Positions 16,139 to 24,635 of a stretch of 64,000 nt of DNA are shown in pieces (position 1 is the first letter of the stretch; every line of letters starts with the position of its first letter). A program made the position numbers and the translations under genes. This DNA comes from Aestuariivivens sediminis. Lineage in GTDB: Bacteria; Bacteroidota; Bacteroidia; Flavobacteriales; Flavobacteriaceae. The notes beneath the pieces were generated by a model, which ran no database searches, was not told where the DNA came from, and was given only the letters and a program-made list of their open reading frames with translations. The stretch is taken from NCBI RefSeq assembly GCF_022662105.1, contig NZ_JAKMCP010000004.1, forward strand, positions 186,001 to 250,000. The letters are read 5' to 3'.

Positions 16139-17288
16139 GGGCCAACATTTTGTAAGCTTCTTCTATATATATATCAACATCTTCGGAAAATTCACCTATA
16201 AAAGTTTGTGGTGTACGCCGGTGACCCAACCTTACAACAATGATATTGTTCGCTCTATCTACAATCACCATTTGCCCCAGATGCCCCCTCATTATAAAAA
16301 AGGATTTGCCATCTTTTTCATATAACCACCAGCCATAACCGTATTGCGGACTTTCGGTAAAGCGAGGGGTAACCGATTGTTCTACAAAGGTTGAGTCCAA
16401 TACTTGTGTGCCGTTCCATTGGCCATAATCTTTATAAAGTTTTCCAAAACGCGCAAAATCTTTAGCATTACTTGCAATACAGCAATAGGCCTTAACCATA
16501 TCGTTGGGTTTACTGTCTATCTGCCAAAAGGTCTCATTTTCACATCCCAAAGGTTTCCAAAAGCAGTCCTCCAAATATTGGTAGAGTTTCTTTTGCGTAG
16601 CGTTTTCTATAGCCATGCCTAATAATTGTGTGTCACCACTGGCATACTTAAAGCGTTTTCCCGGTTCTTCAACAACCTTGACCTTCTGGAGCATCATGGT
16701 TCTTAAATCGTCATCAAAATAAGCCCTGGTAGTGATGGAAAATGGGGAATAATACGCTTCATCCCAATTTGTTCCGGAAGCCATACTCGCTAAATCGCCT
16801 ACGGTGAGTTTAGCACTCAGACCATCACAATATTCCGGGATAAAATCACAAACAGGTTGGTCCAGACTTTTTATATAACCTTCCATAATGGCCTTTCCCA
16901 AAAGTCCGGACACATAACTTTTAGCCATGGAAAAGGAATTGGTTGGTGAGTCTTCATCAAATCCATTGTAATAGTTTTCAAACCAGATACTGTCGTTTTT
17001 AACAATTAAAAATGCAATGGTGCCATAAGTCTCGTTTGTAATATTGAGCTGTTCTGTTTCACTAATGGCATTATAGTTTTTATGATTGGGCCAGGGTTGA
17101 GGTTTACCGTAATTAACGGTTTCATTATCGAAATACTTATAGTCTTCCAAAAACGCCGTCGTATACCCATTCAGGTAAATGGTTTTTATCGCCTTGATAA
17201 GGTAATCCGTATCGGTTAAATATAATGTAATAAGAAGTAACACTAATAGGAGTACCAGTCCTTTTAATATTTTTTTAATCAATGACAT
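16122..17288 (-). CDS. Serine hydrolase, beta-lactamase class C-like, membrane-anchored
   Basis: This 388-residue member of the serine beta-lactamase/DD-peptidase superfamily (PF00144) has an N-terminal membrane anchor (about 7-24) and a catalytic domain outside the inner membrane. The nucleophile motif SMAK is at Ser120-Lys123, a YAS motif supplies the second catalytic element, and GHLGQ stands where the KTG box is expected. The substrate may be a peptide, ester or lactam and cannot be deduced. It overlaps the exonuclease gene by 17 bp. A second, unrelated-looking paralogue lies at 18670-19968. Confidence 0.85.
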   Translation of the reverse strand: MSLIKKILKGLVLLLVLLLITLYLTDTDYLIKAIKTIYLNGYTTAFLEDYKYFDNETVNYGKPQPWPNHKNYNAISETEQLNITNETYGTIAFLIVKNDSIWFENYYNGFDEDSPTNSFSMAKSYVSGLLGKAIMEGYIKSLDQPVCDFIPEYCDGLSAKLTVGDLASMASGTNWDEAYYSPFSITTRAYFDDDLRTMMLQKVKVVEEPGKRFKYASGDTQLLGMAIENATQKKLYQYLEDCFWKPLGCENETFWQIDSKPNDMVKAYCCIASNAKDFARFGKLYKDYGQWNGTQVLDSTFVEQSVTPRFTESPQYGYGWWLYEKDGKSFFIMRGHLGQMVIVDRANNIIVVRLGHRRTPQTFIGEFSEDVDIYIEEAYKMLAHVTQT

Positions 17289-17557
17289 GCAGCATATAAT
17301 CTCGAATTAAATATAGGAAAATTAATTCATTCTTTTAAAAAAATGGAGTGATAAGCATACCCCATAAAATGGGCTCTGTGTACAAGGTTAATCTTTTGGC
17401 AATAACCAAAGTGTTATGCAGAAGTTGCTCCTGTATGGCATTAACATACCGTCACGACCAATACCTCAGACTCCTGTTGATAAAGGAAAGTTATCGATGC
17501 GTTTAACTGAGTAGTTTCACTGAATCCAAATGGCGAATCCATGACGTACATTAAGCA

Positions 17558-18646
17558 TTAATCCTTGGTATTTTCACCCATGAAAATACCTAATTTTTTA
17601 GCACGGATTTCCCAACTTTTTCTGGCTAAATGTTGTAGATCCGAAACGTTATCACTCTCGTCCATAATTTCCAGACCCAATAGGGTTTCAATAACGTCTT
17701 CCATGGTAACCAATCCACTTACGCTGCCATACTCATCGACCACTAAAGCCATATGGTTTCGACTTTCCACTAATTTATCAAAAAGTGTTGGAATTGGAAG
17801 GTTTCGACTGACTACAATAATGCTTCTTTTAATGTCAGACAGTTTTTTGGCACTATTATCCAGAGCCATTTCCTTAAACACTTCATCTTTTAAAACCAGG
17901 CCCGTGATATTATCTAAATCGTCCCTGTAAATGGGAATTCTGGAAAAACGAAGGTTTAAATTTTTTTTAAAAAAAGCTTCCACTGTGGTGGATTCATTTT
18001 CAGTTTTCATTACCGTTCTGGGGGTCATAACATCCTTGGCAAAAACTTGTTTAAAATTAAGTAGATTTTTAATGATAACACTTTCATTTTCCTGGAACAC
18101 CCCTTCTTCATGAGCCATATCGGTCATGGCCATAAAGCTTTCACGGCTTAATATACTGCCATGATGCCCTTTGCCTCCAATAAGTTTTGTGGTGAGTTGC
18201 AGTAACCACAGCAACCCCGTCCATCGTAATGGAAATATTAAAACTATTAAAGAATTGGCGGCGAAATGTGCTAAGTTTTTCCAATAAGTAGCCCCAATGG
18301 TTTTTGGTATTATTTCAGAGGCCACTAAAATTAAAAAGGTCATAATTGCAGATACAATACCCACCGTATTAATACCAAAAACCTCAACTTTATAAGGTAA
18401 TTTCTCGGCTTCAATACCAACCATCATGGCTCCCAAAGTGTGGGCAATCGTATTAAGGGTAAGAATGGCGATTAAAGGTTGGTCGACATCTTTTTTTAAG
18501 GTTTCAAGAGTTAATGCATAGTCTTTTTTTTCCTTTTTTTTAATGTTTATGAAGGTGGGGGTTACACTGAGTAAAACGGCTTCAAGTATGGAACATAAAA
18601 AAGAAAAGAAAATAGACACTGTTGCCCAAATAATTAATGCGCTCAT
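17558..18646 (-). CDS. CNNM/CorC-type membrane protein with tandem CBS domains
   Basis: This 362-residue protein has an N-terminal DUF21/CNNM membrane domain with about four helices (residues 1-160, including the conserved EIIPKTIGA) and a pair of CBS domains (about 195-330). Family members are linked to magnesium or cobalt efflux and bind ATP-Mg through CBS; older annotation as hemolysin is misleading. The C-terminal transporter-associated CorC domain appears absent or very short. It lies 24 bp downstream of a serine hydrolase gene on the same strand. The 269 bp after it (to 17289) hold nothing I recognise. Confidence 0.88.
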   Translation of the reverse strand: MSALIIWATVSIFFSFLCSILEAVLLSVTPTFINIKKKEKKDYALTLETLKKDVDQPLIAILTLNTIAHTLGAMMVGIEAEKLPYKVEVFGINTVGIVSAIMTFLILVASEIIPKTIGATYWKNLAHFAANSLIVLIFPLRWTGLLWLLQLTTKLIGGKGHHGSILSRESFMAMTDMAHEEGVFQENESVIIKNLLNFKQVFAKDVMTPRTVMKTENESTTVEAFFKKNLNLRFSRIPIYRDDLDNITGLVLKDEVFKEMALDNSAKKLSDIKRSIIVVSRNLPIPTLFDKLVESRNHMALVVDEYGSVSGLVTMEDVIETLLGLEIMDESDNVSDLQHLARKSWEIRAKKLGIFMGENTKD

Positions 18647-18669
18647 AACTTGTTTAAAGGTCTAAAATA

Positions 18670-19968
18670 CTAATTATTTTGCGAATTGGTGCTAGTTTTA
18701 TTTGCTGTGTAGAATACTTGCTGCAGCGTGGGCCTGATATTTAGGTTGTAAATATTTCTATGTGTCCTATTTGGGTAAACGCGGTTGGACAAAAAGATAA
18801 AAACGAGCTCATTTTCTGGATCTGCCCAAATAAAAGTTCCCGTAAATCCTGAATGCCCGAAACTTTTAGGGCTTACCTGAGGTGCGGGATAGGCCTCTTT
18901 AAGGCTTAGGGTGTCGTTCCCTATCAATGGTTTATCAAAACCCAGTCCACGGCGATTGTCGTTTTCAGGATATTGAATTCGGGTAAATTCTTCTATCGTG
19001 GCCTCCTTGAAATAGCGCTTGCCTGAATAGCTGCCCTTTTGCAGTAACATCTGCATATAAATAGCCAAATCTTTTGCCGTGGCAAATAAGCCTGCGTTTC
19101 CGGATATTCCACCAAACAGGGCGGCATTTTCATCATGGACCCAACCCCGTGTAAGTGTTTTTCTGAATATGGAATCATACTCCGTTGGAACAATGGTATT
19201 TTTAAACGATTTCGTGGAAGGGAGGTAACCAAGTGTTTCGCAACCCAATGGGGTGTAGAAGTTTCTTTGAAGATAACTTACATAATCTTGCCCTGTTATA
19301 TTTTCAATAAGTTGTGGGTAAATTAATGAAGGGAGCCCTGAATAAACATAAGATTGGTCTGCACTCACTTTTGAGCGCTTTATGGTTCTGAATATCTTAT
19401 GACTGAATCTGTCTTTAATGTATAGGTTTGAATACGCTTGGTGTGAAAACCGTTTGTGTTTTTCGGATCGGACAAATCGCTTTTTAGGATGTCCTTTACG
19501 AAGGACGTCATTTAAAAAAATAATATAGGGTTGCATTCCTGCTTGATGTGCCAACAATTCACGAAGGGTAATTAATTTTTTATCTTTTCTGTGTTTCCAG
19601 GAAGGCCAATAGTAACTAAAGGGCTTATCGAGGTCTAATTTACCTTCTTCGTAGAGTTTCATTAAAGCAGGTAATGGACCTGTGATTTTGGTTACCGAAG
19701 CCAAATCGTAAACATCGTTCAATTGAACTTTTTGAATGCTATCATAGGTGTGAAATCCATAGGCCTGATGAAAAATTATATGACCTTGTTTAGCGACTAA
19801 GAGTTGTGCGCCCGGAAAGGCCTGTTCCCGAATACCCTCATACATAATGGAGTCAACCTTATGTTTAATGTATGTTGAATTCAAGCCAACCGATTCTGGC
19901 GTTGCATATTGCAATTGGGCATTTACAACACCAAAACCTAACAAGAATAATAATACAATGATTCGCAT
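18670..19968 (-). CDS. Secreted serine hydrolase, beta-lactamase class C-like
   Basis: This 432-residue protein has a Sec signal peptide (1-17, ending VNAQ) and a PF00144 domain with the nucleophile motif SVTK (Ser91-Lys94), a Tyr-Ser element (YVYSGLPS) and a GHSGFTGT box near the C-terminus. Close relatives in Bacteroidota form the C-terminal half of GH3 (NagZ-like) glycosidase fusions; here it stands alone, with no GH3 part upstream. It is likely periplasmic and may act in cell-wall turnover, which is inference from that relationship. It is probably cotranscribed with the CBS membrane protein gene 24 bp downstream. Confidence 0.85.
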   Translation of the reverse strand: MRIIVLLFLLGFGVVNAQLQYATPESVGLNSTYIKHKVDSIMYEGIREQAFPGAQLLVAKQGHIIFHQAYGFHTYDSIQKVQLNDVYDLASVTKITGPLPALMKLYEEGKLDLDKPFSYYWPSWKHRKDKKLITLRELLAHQAGMQPYIIFLNDVLRKGHPKKRFVRSEKHKRFSHQAYSNLYIKDRFSHKIFRTIKRSKVSADQSYVYSGLPSLIYPQLIENITGQDYVSYLQRNFYTPLGCETLGYLPSTKSFKNTIVPTEYDSIFRKTLTRGWVHDENAALFGGISGNAGLFATAKDLAIYMQMLLQKGSYSGKRYFKEATIEEFTRIQYPENDNRRGLGFDKPLIGNDTLSLKEAYPAPQVSPKSFGHSGFTGTFIWADPENELVFIFLSNRVYPNRTHRNIYNLNIRPTLQQVFYTANKTSTNSQNN

Positions 19969-20140
19969 AAGCTCAAAAATAAGGTATTGAAAAATACAAA
20001 ATTGAAATCAATTTATTTTGGGGAACATTTGGAAACCACATTCAATACATCGGGGAGTCTTCCATTTCGTTTTAGAGCAGTATTTTTTACATACAACGCC
20101 AAATGGAGATATACATTTCACCCTTTTTAGGTTTACATTG

Positions 20141-20199
20141 ATTAGGATCTAACCCACAGCCGTGCAATACTGTTCATGTTACTTTCGCAAGATCCTAAT
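20141..20199. repeat. Spaced 10-bp inverted repeat in the hemB/serine hydrolase gap
   Basis: ATTAGGATCT (20141-20150) is repeated as its perfect complement at 20190-20199, with 39 nt between. The 283-bp gap is otherwise without an ORF, terminator T-tract or recognisable element. It could be a stem of a 3' UTR, or coincidence. Confidence 0.35.
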
Positions 20200-20251
20200 G
20201 TATTGTTCCACCATATAGAGTTCTATAAGGCTGCTCCTGGCAGACTTGAGC

Positions 20252-21244
20252 TTACCTATTCAATATCCGAATAACATCCTTGGCAAAGTAAGATGCAATG
20301 ACATCTGCCCCGGCACGTTTAATGGCAATAATCTGTTCCATCATCACCGCATCGTGATCCAGCCAGCCTTTTTCAGCTGCAGCTTTAAGCATGGCATATT
20401 CGCCAGAGACTTGGTACACTGCTACGGGCACTTCTACGAGGTTTTTAATATCCCGTACAATATCTAAATAACATAATCCCGGTTTTACCATCACTATATC
20501 GGCTCCCTCATCAACATCCATCTCCGTTTCCCGCAGGGCTTCTAATCTATTCGCAGGATCCATCTGGTAGGTGTTTTTGGTTTTGGGGACATCTGCCAAA
20601 TCTACAGGAGCAGAATCCAAAGCATCACGAAAGGGTCCGTAATAGGCTGAGGCATATTTTGCGGAGTAGCTCATTATTCCGGTATTCATAAACCCGTCCT
20701 TGTCCAAGGCCTCTCGAATACTCAAAACACGGCCGTCCATCATATCACTTGGAGCTACAAAACTGGCGCCAGCTCGTGCATGTGAAAGACTTATTTCTGC
20801 CAATACCTTAACGGTTTCGTCATTCAGTATCTCACCATTTTGAACAATACCGTCATGACCGTAAATGGAGTATGGGTCCAAAGCAACATCAGTCATGACC
20901 AACATTTCAGGACATGCATTTTTAACAGTTTTAATGGCGCGTTGCATCAGTCCATTGGCGTTTAACGCTTCGGTTCCTTTGTTGTCCTTTAAATTATCAG
21001 GGACCTTTACAAATAGCAATACAGATTTCAAACCTAAACTATTAAGGGTTTTGACTTCCTGCTCCAGTAAATCCAGACTATATCGAAAATAATTAGGCAT
21101 AGATGGTATTTCATCTTTTATCCCATGGCCCTCAACCACAAACAGGGGCACTAAAAAGTCATTTGGAGTAACAATGGATTCACGAACCAGAGAACGAAGG
21201 GTTTCACTGCTCCTAAGACGTCTATTTCTTCTTAATGGATACAT
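20252..21244 (-). CDS. hemB: Delta-aminolevulinic acid dehydratase (porphobilinogen synthase)
   Basis: HemB condenses two 5-aminolevulinate molecules to porphobilinogen. The 330-residue product has both active-site lysines (SYSAKYASAYYGPFRDA and VMVKPG). The metal-binding loop reads DVALDPYSIYGHDG, with Asp/Ala where zinc enzymes have Cys, so this is a zinc-independent, probably magnesium-dependent type. The start at 21244 (MYPLRRNRR) matches the family; an upstream in-frame ATG adds 18 unconserved residues. It is the last gene of the minus-strand heme cluster, 90 bp after hemF. Confidence 0.96.
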   Translation of the reverse strand: MYPLRRNRRLRSSETLRSLVRESIVTPNDFLVPLFVVEGHGIKDEIPSMPNYFRYSLDLLEQEVKTLNSLGLKSVLLFVKVPDNLKDNKGTEALNANGLMQRAIKTVKNACPEMLVMTDVALDPYSIYGHDGIVQNGEILNDETVKVLAEISLSHARAGASFVAPSDMMDGRVLSIREALDKDGFMNTGIMSYSAKYASAYYGPFRDALDSAPVDLADVPKTKNTYQMDPANRLEALRETEMDVDEGADIVMVKPGLCYLDIVRDIKNLVEVPVAVYQVSGEYAMLKAAAEKGWLDHDAVMMEQIIAIKRAGADVIASYFAKDVIRILNR

Positions 21245-21334
21245 ACGATGTGTTTTTATAGGGTCATTCAAAACGCAGCCGATAATCTTAAAGATCATCT
21301 TCTTATATGCTTCGCCTCGTTTAGAATGACAAAG

Positions 21335-22240
21335 TTACACCCAATCTATGGGATTTTTTAACACCTTTATTAATTTTTCTTCTTCACTTTCCGATTTGGG
21401 ATGGTGATCATAAACCCATTGCACACGGGGAGGTAGGCTCATTAAAATACTTTCTATACGACCATTTGTTTTTAATCCAAACAAAGTGCCTTTATCATGG
21501 ACTAAATTAAATTCCACATAGCGTCCACGACGAATTTCCTGCCAATCCTTGTTGGCCTTTGTATAGTGCAATTCTTTTCGTTTTTCAACAATCGGAATAT
21601 AAGCCTCTAAGAAACTGTTACCCACGCTAGTAACATAGTTATACCAATCTTCCATAGACATGTCCTCCGTCGCTTTACAATAGTCGAAAAACAACCCTCC
21701 AATACCGCGCGCTTCATTCCGATGTGTGTTATAAAAGTACGCATCACAATGCGCTTTGAAGTCGGGGTAAAAATGGATATCATGCCTATCGCAAGCCACT
21801 TTACAAACGGAATGGAAATGTATGGCGTCTTCTTCGAACAGGTAGTATGGTGTAAGATCCTGGCCGCCACCAAACCAGCTATCGACGATATCTCCGGAGT
21901 CATTATACATCTCAAAATAGCGCCAGTTGGCATGCACTGTAGGGACCATCGGATTTTTGGGATGGATTACCAAACTAAGTCCACATGCAAAAAAATCGAC
22001 ATCCCCAACTTTAAAATAGGCTTGCATGGATTTGGGAAGCTTGCCATGCACGGCAGAAATGTTAACACCACCTTTTTCAAACACATGGCCGTTTTCGATA
22101 ACTCGTGTGCGGCCCCCTCCACCCTCTGGTCGTTCCCAAAGATCTTCTCGAAACCTGGCAATACCGTCTATAGCTTCCAATTTTGATGTAATGGTGTTTT
22201 GTAGCTCTTGTATATATTGGTAAAACTTGTCTTTTATCAT
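21335..22240 (-). CDS. hemF: Oxygen-dependent coproporphyrinogen III oxidase
   Basis: HemF uses O2 to decarboxylate two propionates of coproporphyrinogen III, giving protoporphyrinogen IX. The 301-residue protein has the PEGGGGRTRV and FEKGGVNISAVHG blocks, WFGGGQDLTPYY and GIGGLFFDY, all diagnostic. It marks an aerobic pathway; no hemN is seen in the window. Its start codon overlaps the stop of the upstream GNAT gene by 1 bp, so translation is probably coupled. Confidence 0.97.
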   Translation of the reverse strand: MIKDKFYQYIQELQNTITSKLEAIDGIARFREDLWERPEGGGGRTRVIENGHVFEKGGVNISAVHGKLPKSMQAYFKVGDVDFFACGLSLVIHPKNPMVPTVHANWRYFEMYNDSGDIVDSWFGGGQDLTPYYLFEEDAIHFHSVCKVACDRHDIHFYPDFKAHCDAYFYNTHRNEARGIGGLFFDYCKATEDMSMEDWYNYVTSVGNSFLEAYIPIVEKRKELHYTKANKDWQEIRRGRYVEFNLVHDKGTLFGLKTNGRIESILMSLPPRVQWVYDHHPKSESEEEKLIKVLKNPIDWV

Positions 22241-22782
22241 TATTCTAAAACCTTATACAATTCATATAATTCCATATCCAATGCAGATTCTCCAGGAGGG
22301 GTATGCTCATTTTTAAGTGTTTTAATCCAAGTGAAATTACATTTTTTAGCAATTTTTATACTGGCAAAATTAGTTTTGTGGACTATAATTTTAAGCGTCT
22401 TTAACCTGAGAGAATTAAAGGCATAATCACATAATGCGTTTACCACGGTTGTTGTAATGCCCCGGCCTTCAAATTTACGATCAATACAATAGGCTAATTC
22501 GCCATGTTTATCCGTCCAGTTAATCGCCTTTAAATAAATTAACCCAATTAATTGTGACGTCTTTAAAACCTTTATGGTATACAAAAATTCTTCTTTTAGT
22601 TGGAATGCCTTTCTTTTTTGCTCTACAAATAGTTTCGATAGATCCGGGGTTAAATTTTCCTTTAAGGTTATGGGGAAATACCGTTTTAAACGATCTTTGT
22701 TTGCCACTACAAAAGCGCAAAGATTATTCGCATCTAAATTTTGAATAGGACCTATATAACAGGAATCAAGTAGAAGTTTCAT
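22240..22782 (-). CDS. GNAT family N-acetyltransferase (RimJ/RimL-like)
   Basis: This 180-residue protein has the GNAT fold of the ribosomal-protein/serine acetyltransferase branch: an acceptor half with a beta strand LIGLIYLKAINW, and an acetyl-CoA loop region around ELAYCIDRKFEGRGITTTVV (arginine/glycine motif), then a C-terminal IVHKTNFASIKIAKKCNF. It lies inside the heme operon, overlapping EI24 by 17 bp and hemF by 1 bp, so it is firmly cotranscribed with heme genes. The acetylated substrate is unknown and no heme-related role is established. Confidence 0.85.
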   Translation of the reverse strand: MKLLLDSCYIGPIQNLDANNLCAFVVANKDRLKRYFPITLKENLTPDLSKLFVEQKRKAFQLKEEFLYTIKVLKTSQLIGLIYLKAINWTDKHGELAYCIDRKFEGRGITTTVVNALCDYAFNSLRLKTLKIIVHKTNFASIKIAKKCNFTWIKTLKNEHTPPGESALDMELYELYKVLE

Positions 22783-23527
22783 GGGATAAGTTTTTTAAAT
22801 TTAAAGCTTCTACAGTGTTTTTTGAAGCTGCCGTAACCGAAAGCGGCAGTACCAGAATAACCCCTATAATGGGAATCAATAAAATGAATAAAAATACCAT
22901 TCCATTGCCAATGGCTATCCCTTTATGATGTTGGACAAAACGGATGCTTTGTTTGTATTTAAAATGGCGTTCCAGGGTATAATCCATATTTCCAAAACCC
23001 GCATAATAAGCCTGTACCATAAATAACAAAATGGTTGAAAATATATTTATTATGGGAATAAATTTTAATACTAGTATGGGGAGGGTTAAAAGTAATTCCA
23101 TAATAAGATTCCTGCCATTAATACGGATACCTCGAAAGAGTTGATGCATAAATGAAGTATCTCTACGGGCGCCTGATGGGGGGCCTGTAAAATGCGTTTC
23201 AATTTTTTCAGACACCGGGCTCATAAATGGGGCCGATAAGGCCATAATGATATGTTTGAAGAGAATGAGGCCTAAAATAATTATGATGAGTCCGCCAATA
23301 ACTTTACTAATGGTCGTAAACGTATCTTTTCCCCATTCCCATATCCAAATTTTTGAAATGATATCCCCCACATTATCGGATAAGCCATAGGCCGCTCCAA
23401 AAATGGCAATAGCCGTTATTAGGCTAATGCCCATTGGGGCTACAAAATATTTCCAGAGCTTTAATTTTGAAATTAAATTAAAAGCGCCAAAATAGGCTTT
23501 TATTCCTCTGGATATACCTTTAAGCAT
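22766..23527 (-). CDS. EI24/CysZ-like membrane protein
   Basis: This 253-residue integral membrane protein has about four to five hydrophobic segments and the EI24-family arrangement ([12 protein letters not shown] near residue 25; conserved [14 protein letters not shown] near 170). CysZ of E. coli transports sulfate; the role of Bacteroidota homologues is unclear. It overlaps hemE by 8 bp upstream and the GNAT gene by 17 bp downstream. A link to heme or porphyrin transport is possible from position only. Confidence 0.8.
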   Translation of the reverse strand: MLKGISRGIKAYFGAFNLISKLKLWKYFVAPMGISLITAIAIFGAAYGLSDNVGDIISKIWIWEWGKDTFTTISKVIGGLIIIILGLILFKHIIMALSAPFMSPVSEKIETHFTGPPSGARRDTSFMHQLFRGIRINGRNLIMELLLTLPILVLKFIPIINIFSTILLFMVQAYYAGFGNMDYTLERHFKYKQSIRFVQHHKGIAIGNGMVFLFILLIPIIGVILVLPLSVTAASKNTVEALNLKNLSHETST

Positions 23528-24545
23528 TGTATTCTTTTACGGCATCAATAAAGGCCTTGGCATGGTCTAATGGAATGTTGGGCAAAATGCCATGTCCTAA
23601 ATTCACTATGTATTTGTCCTTGCCAAATTCATTAATCATTCGATGCACCATTTTTTTAATTTCTGAAGGGGGAGATAGTAAACGTGCCGGATCGAAATTT
23701 CCCTGAAGGGTTATGTTGCCCCCTGTTAAATAACGCGCGTTTCTGGCAGAACAGGTCCAGTCTATACCCAAAGCCGAAGCATTGGATTGAGCCATGGTGT
23801 GAAGTGCAAACCAACAACCCTTTCCAAATGCAATTACAGGGGCATCATCTTTTAGGGCCTCAATAATTTGATTGATGTACTGCCATGAAAATTCCAGATA
23901 ATCTTCCGGGCCCAACATACCGCCCCAGGAATCAAAAATTTGTACGGCATTGCAACCGGCTTTCACTTTTTCTTTTAAATAGGCTATAGTTGTATCTGTT
24001 ATTTTTTGGAGGAGTTTATGAGCGGCTGCCGGATTGGTAAAGCAAAACGCTTTAGCTTGATCGAATGTTTTGCTTCCTTGACCTTGCACGCAATAGCATA
24101 ATATGGTCCACGGAGAACCTGCAAAACCAATGAGTGGAATATCATTATTGAGCAATTCCTTTGTCGCCTTTATAGCTTTATAAACATAATCCAATTCTAC
24201 GGTGACATCGGGCACAATAACATTTTTCACGTCGTCAGCACTTCGCACGGGATTAGGCAAATAAGGGCCAAAATTAGGTTTCATTTGTACCTCAATATTC
24301 ATAGCTTGTGGAATAACAAGAATATCACTAAACAAAATTGCAGCATCCATCCCATAGCGGCGAATGGGTTGCACAGTAATTTCACTGGCCAATTCAGGAG
24401 TGCGGCAACGGGTGAAAAAATCGTACTTCTCTCGAATAGACATAAATTCAGGTAAATATCGACCCGCTTGACGCATCATCCATACCGGAGGTCTGTTAAC
24501 TGTTTCTCCTTTTAGTGCTCTTAAAAATAAATCGTTTTTAATCAT
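23520..24545 (-). CDS. hemE: Uroporphyrinogen decarboxylase
   Basis: HemE converts uroporphyrinogen III to coproporphyrinogen III by removing four carboxylates. The 341-residue product has the [17 protein letters not shown] active-site block near the N-terminus (Arg and Asp residues for substrate), the FSDILVIP block and GFAGSPWTI. The C-terminal [11 protein letters not shown] block is intact. Third in order after hemA and hemCD, with a 90-bp gap from hemCD and an 8-bp overlap with the EI24 gene. Confidence 0.98.
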   Translation of the reverse strand: MIKNDLFLRALKGETVNRPPVWMMRQAGRYLPEFMSIREKYDFFTRCRTPELASEITVQPIRRYGMDAAILFSDILVIPQAMNIEVQMKPNFGPYLPNPVRSADDVKNVIVPDVTVELDYVYKAIKATKELLNNDIPLIGFAGSPWTILCYCVQGQGSKTFDQAKAFCFTNPAAAHKLLQKITDTTIAYLKEKVKAGCNAVQIFDSWGGMLGPEDYLEFSWQYINQIIEALKDDAPVIAFGKGCWFALHTMAQSNASALGIDWTCSARNARYLTGGNITLQGNFDPARLLSPPSEIKKMVHRMINEFGKDKYIVNLGHGILPNIPLDHAKAFIDAVKEYNA

Positions 24546-24635
24546 ATTTAGTATCCCTTTCTATACAGGAAGTTGTTTTAGTATTGAAACTTAATAATTT
24601 TTATTGAATTCCGACTTTCGCCGAAATGACTCCTA

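Noticed and set aside
17289-17557. Search for tRNA, ncRNA or relic gene in the gap before the CBS membrane protein
   Set aside because: No cloverleaf, T-loop motif, hairpin with T run or meaningful ORF was seen.
21722-22186. A 154-residue frame antisense to hemF
   Set aside because: It lies wholly inside the well-conserved hemF gene on the other strand and shows no family signature; long antisense frames are expected in conserved genes.
24607-24626. Degenerate copy of a short palindromic intergenic repeat (ATTCCGACTTTCGCCGAAAT)
   Set aside because: It resembles REP-like elements seen in some Flavobacteria but is imperfect and single in this window, so it is not called a repeat.
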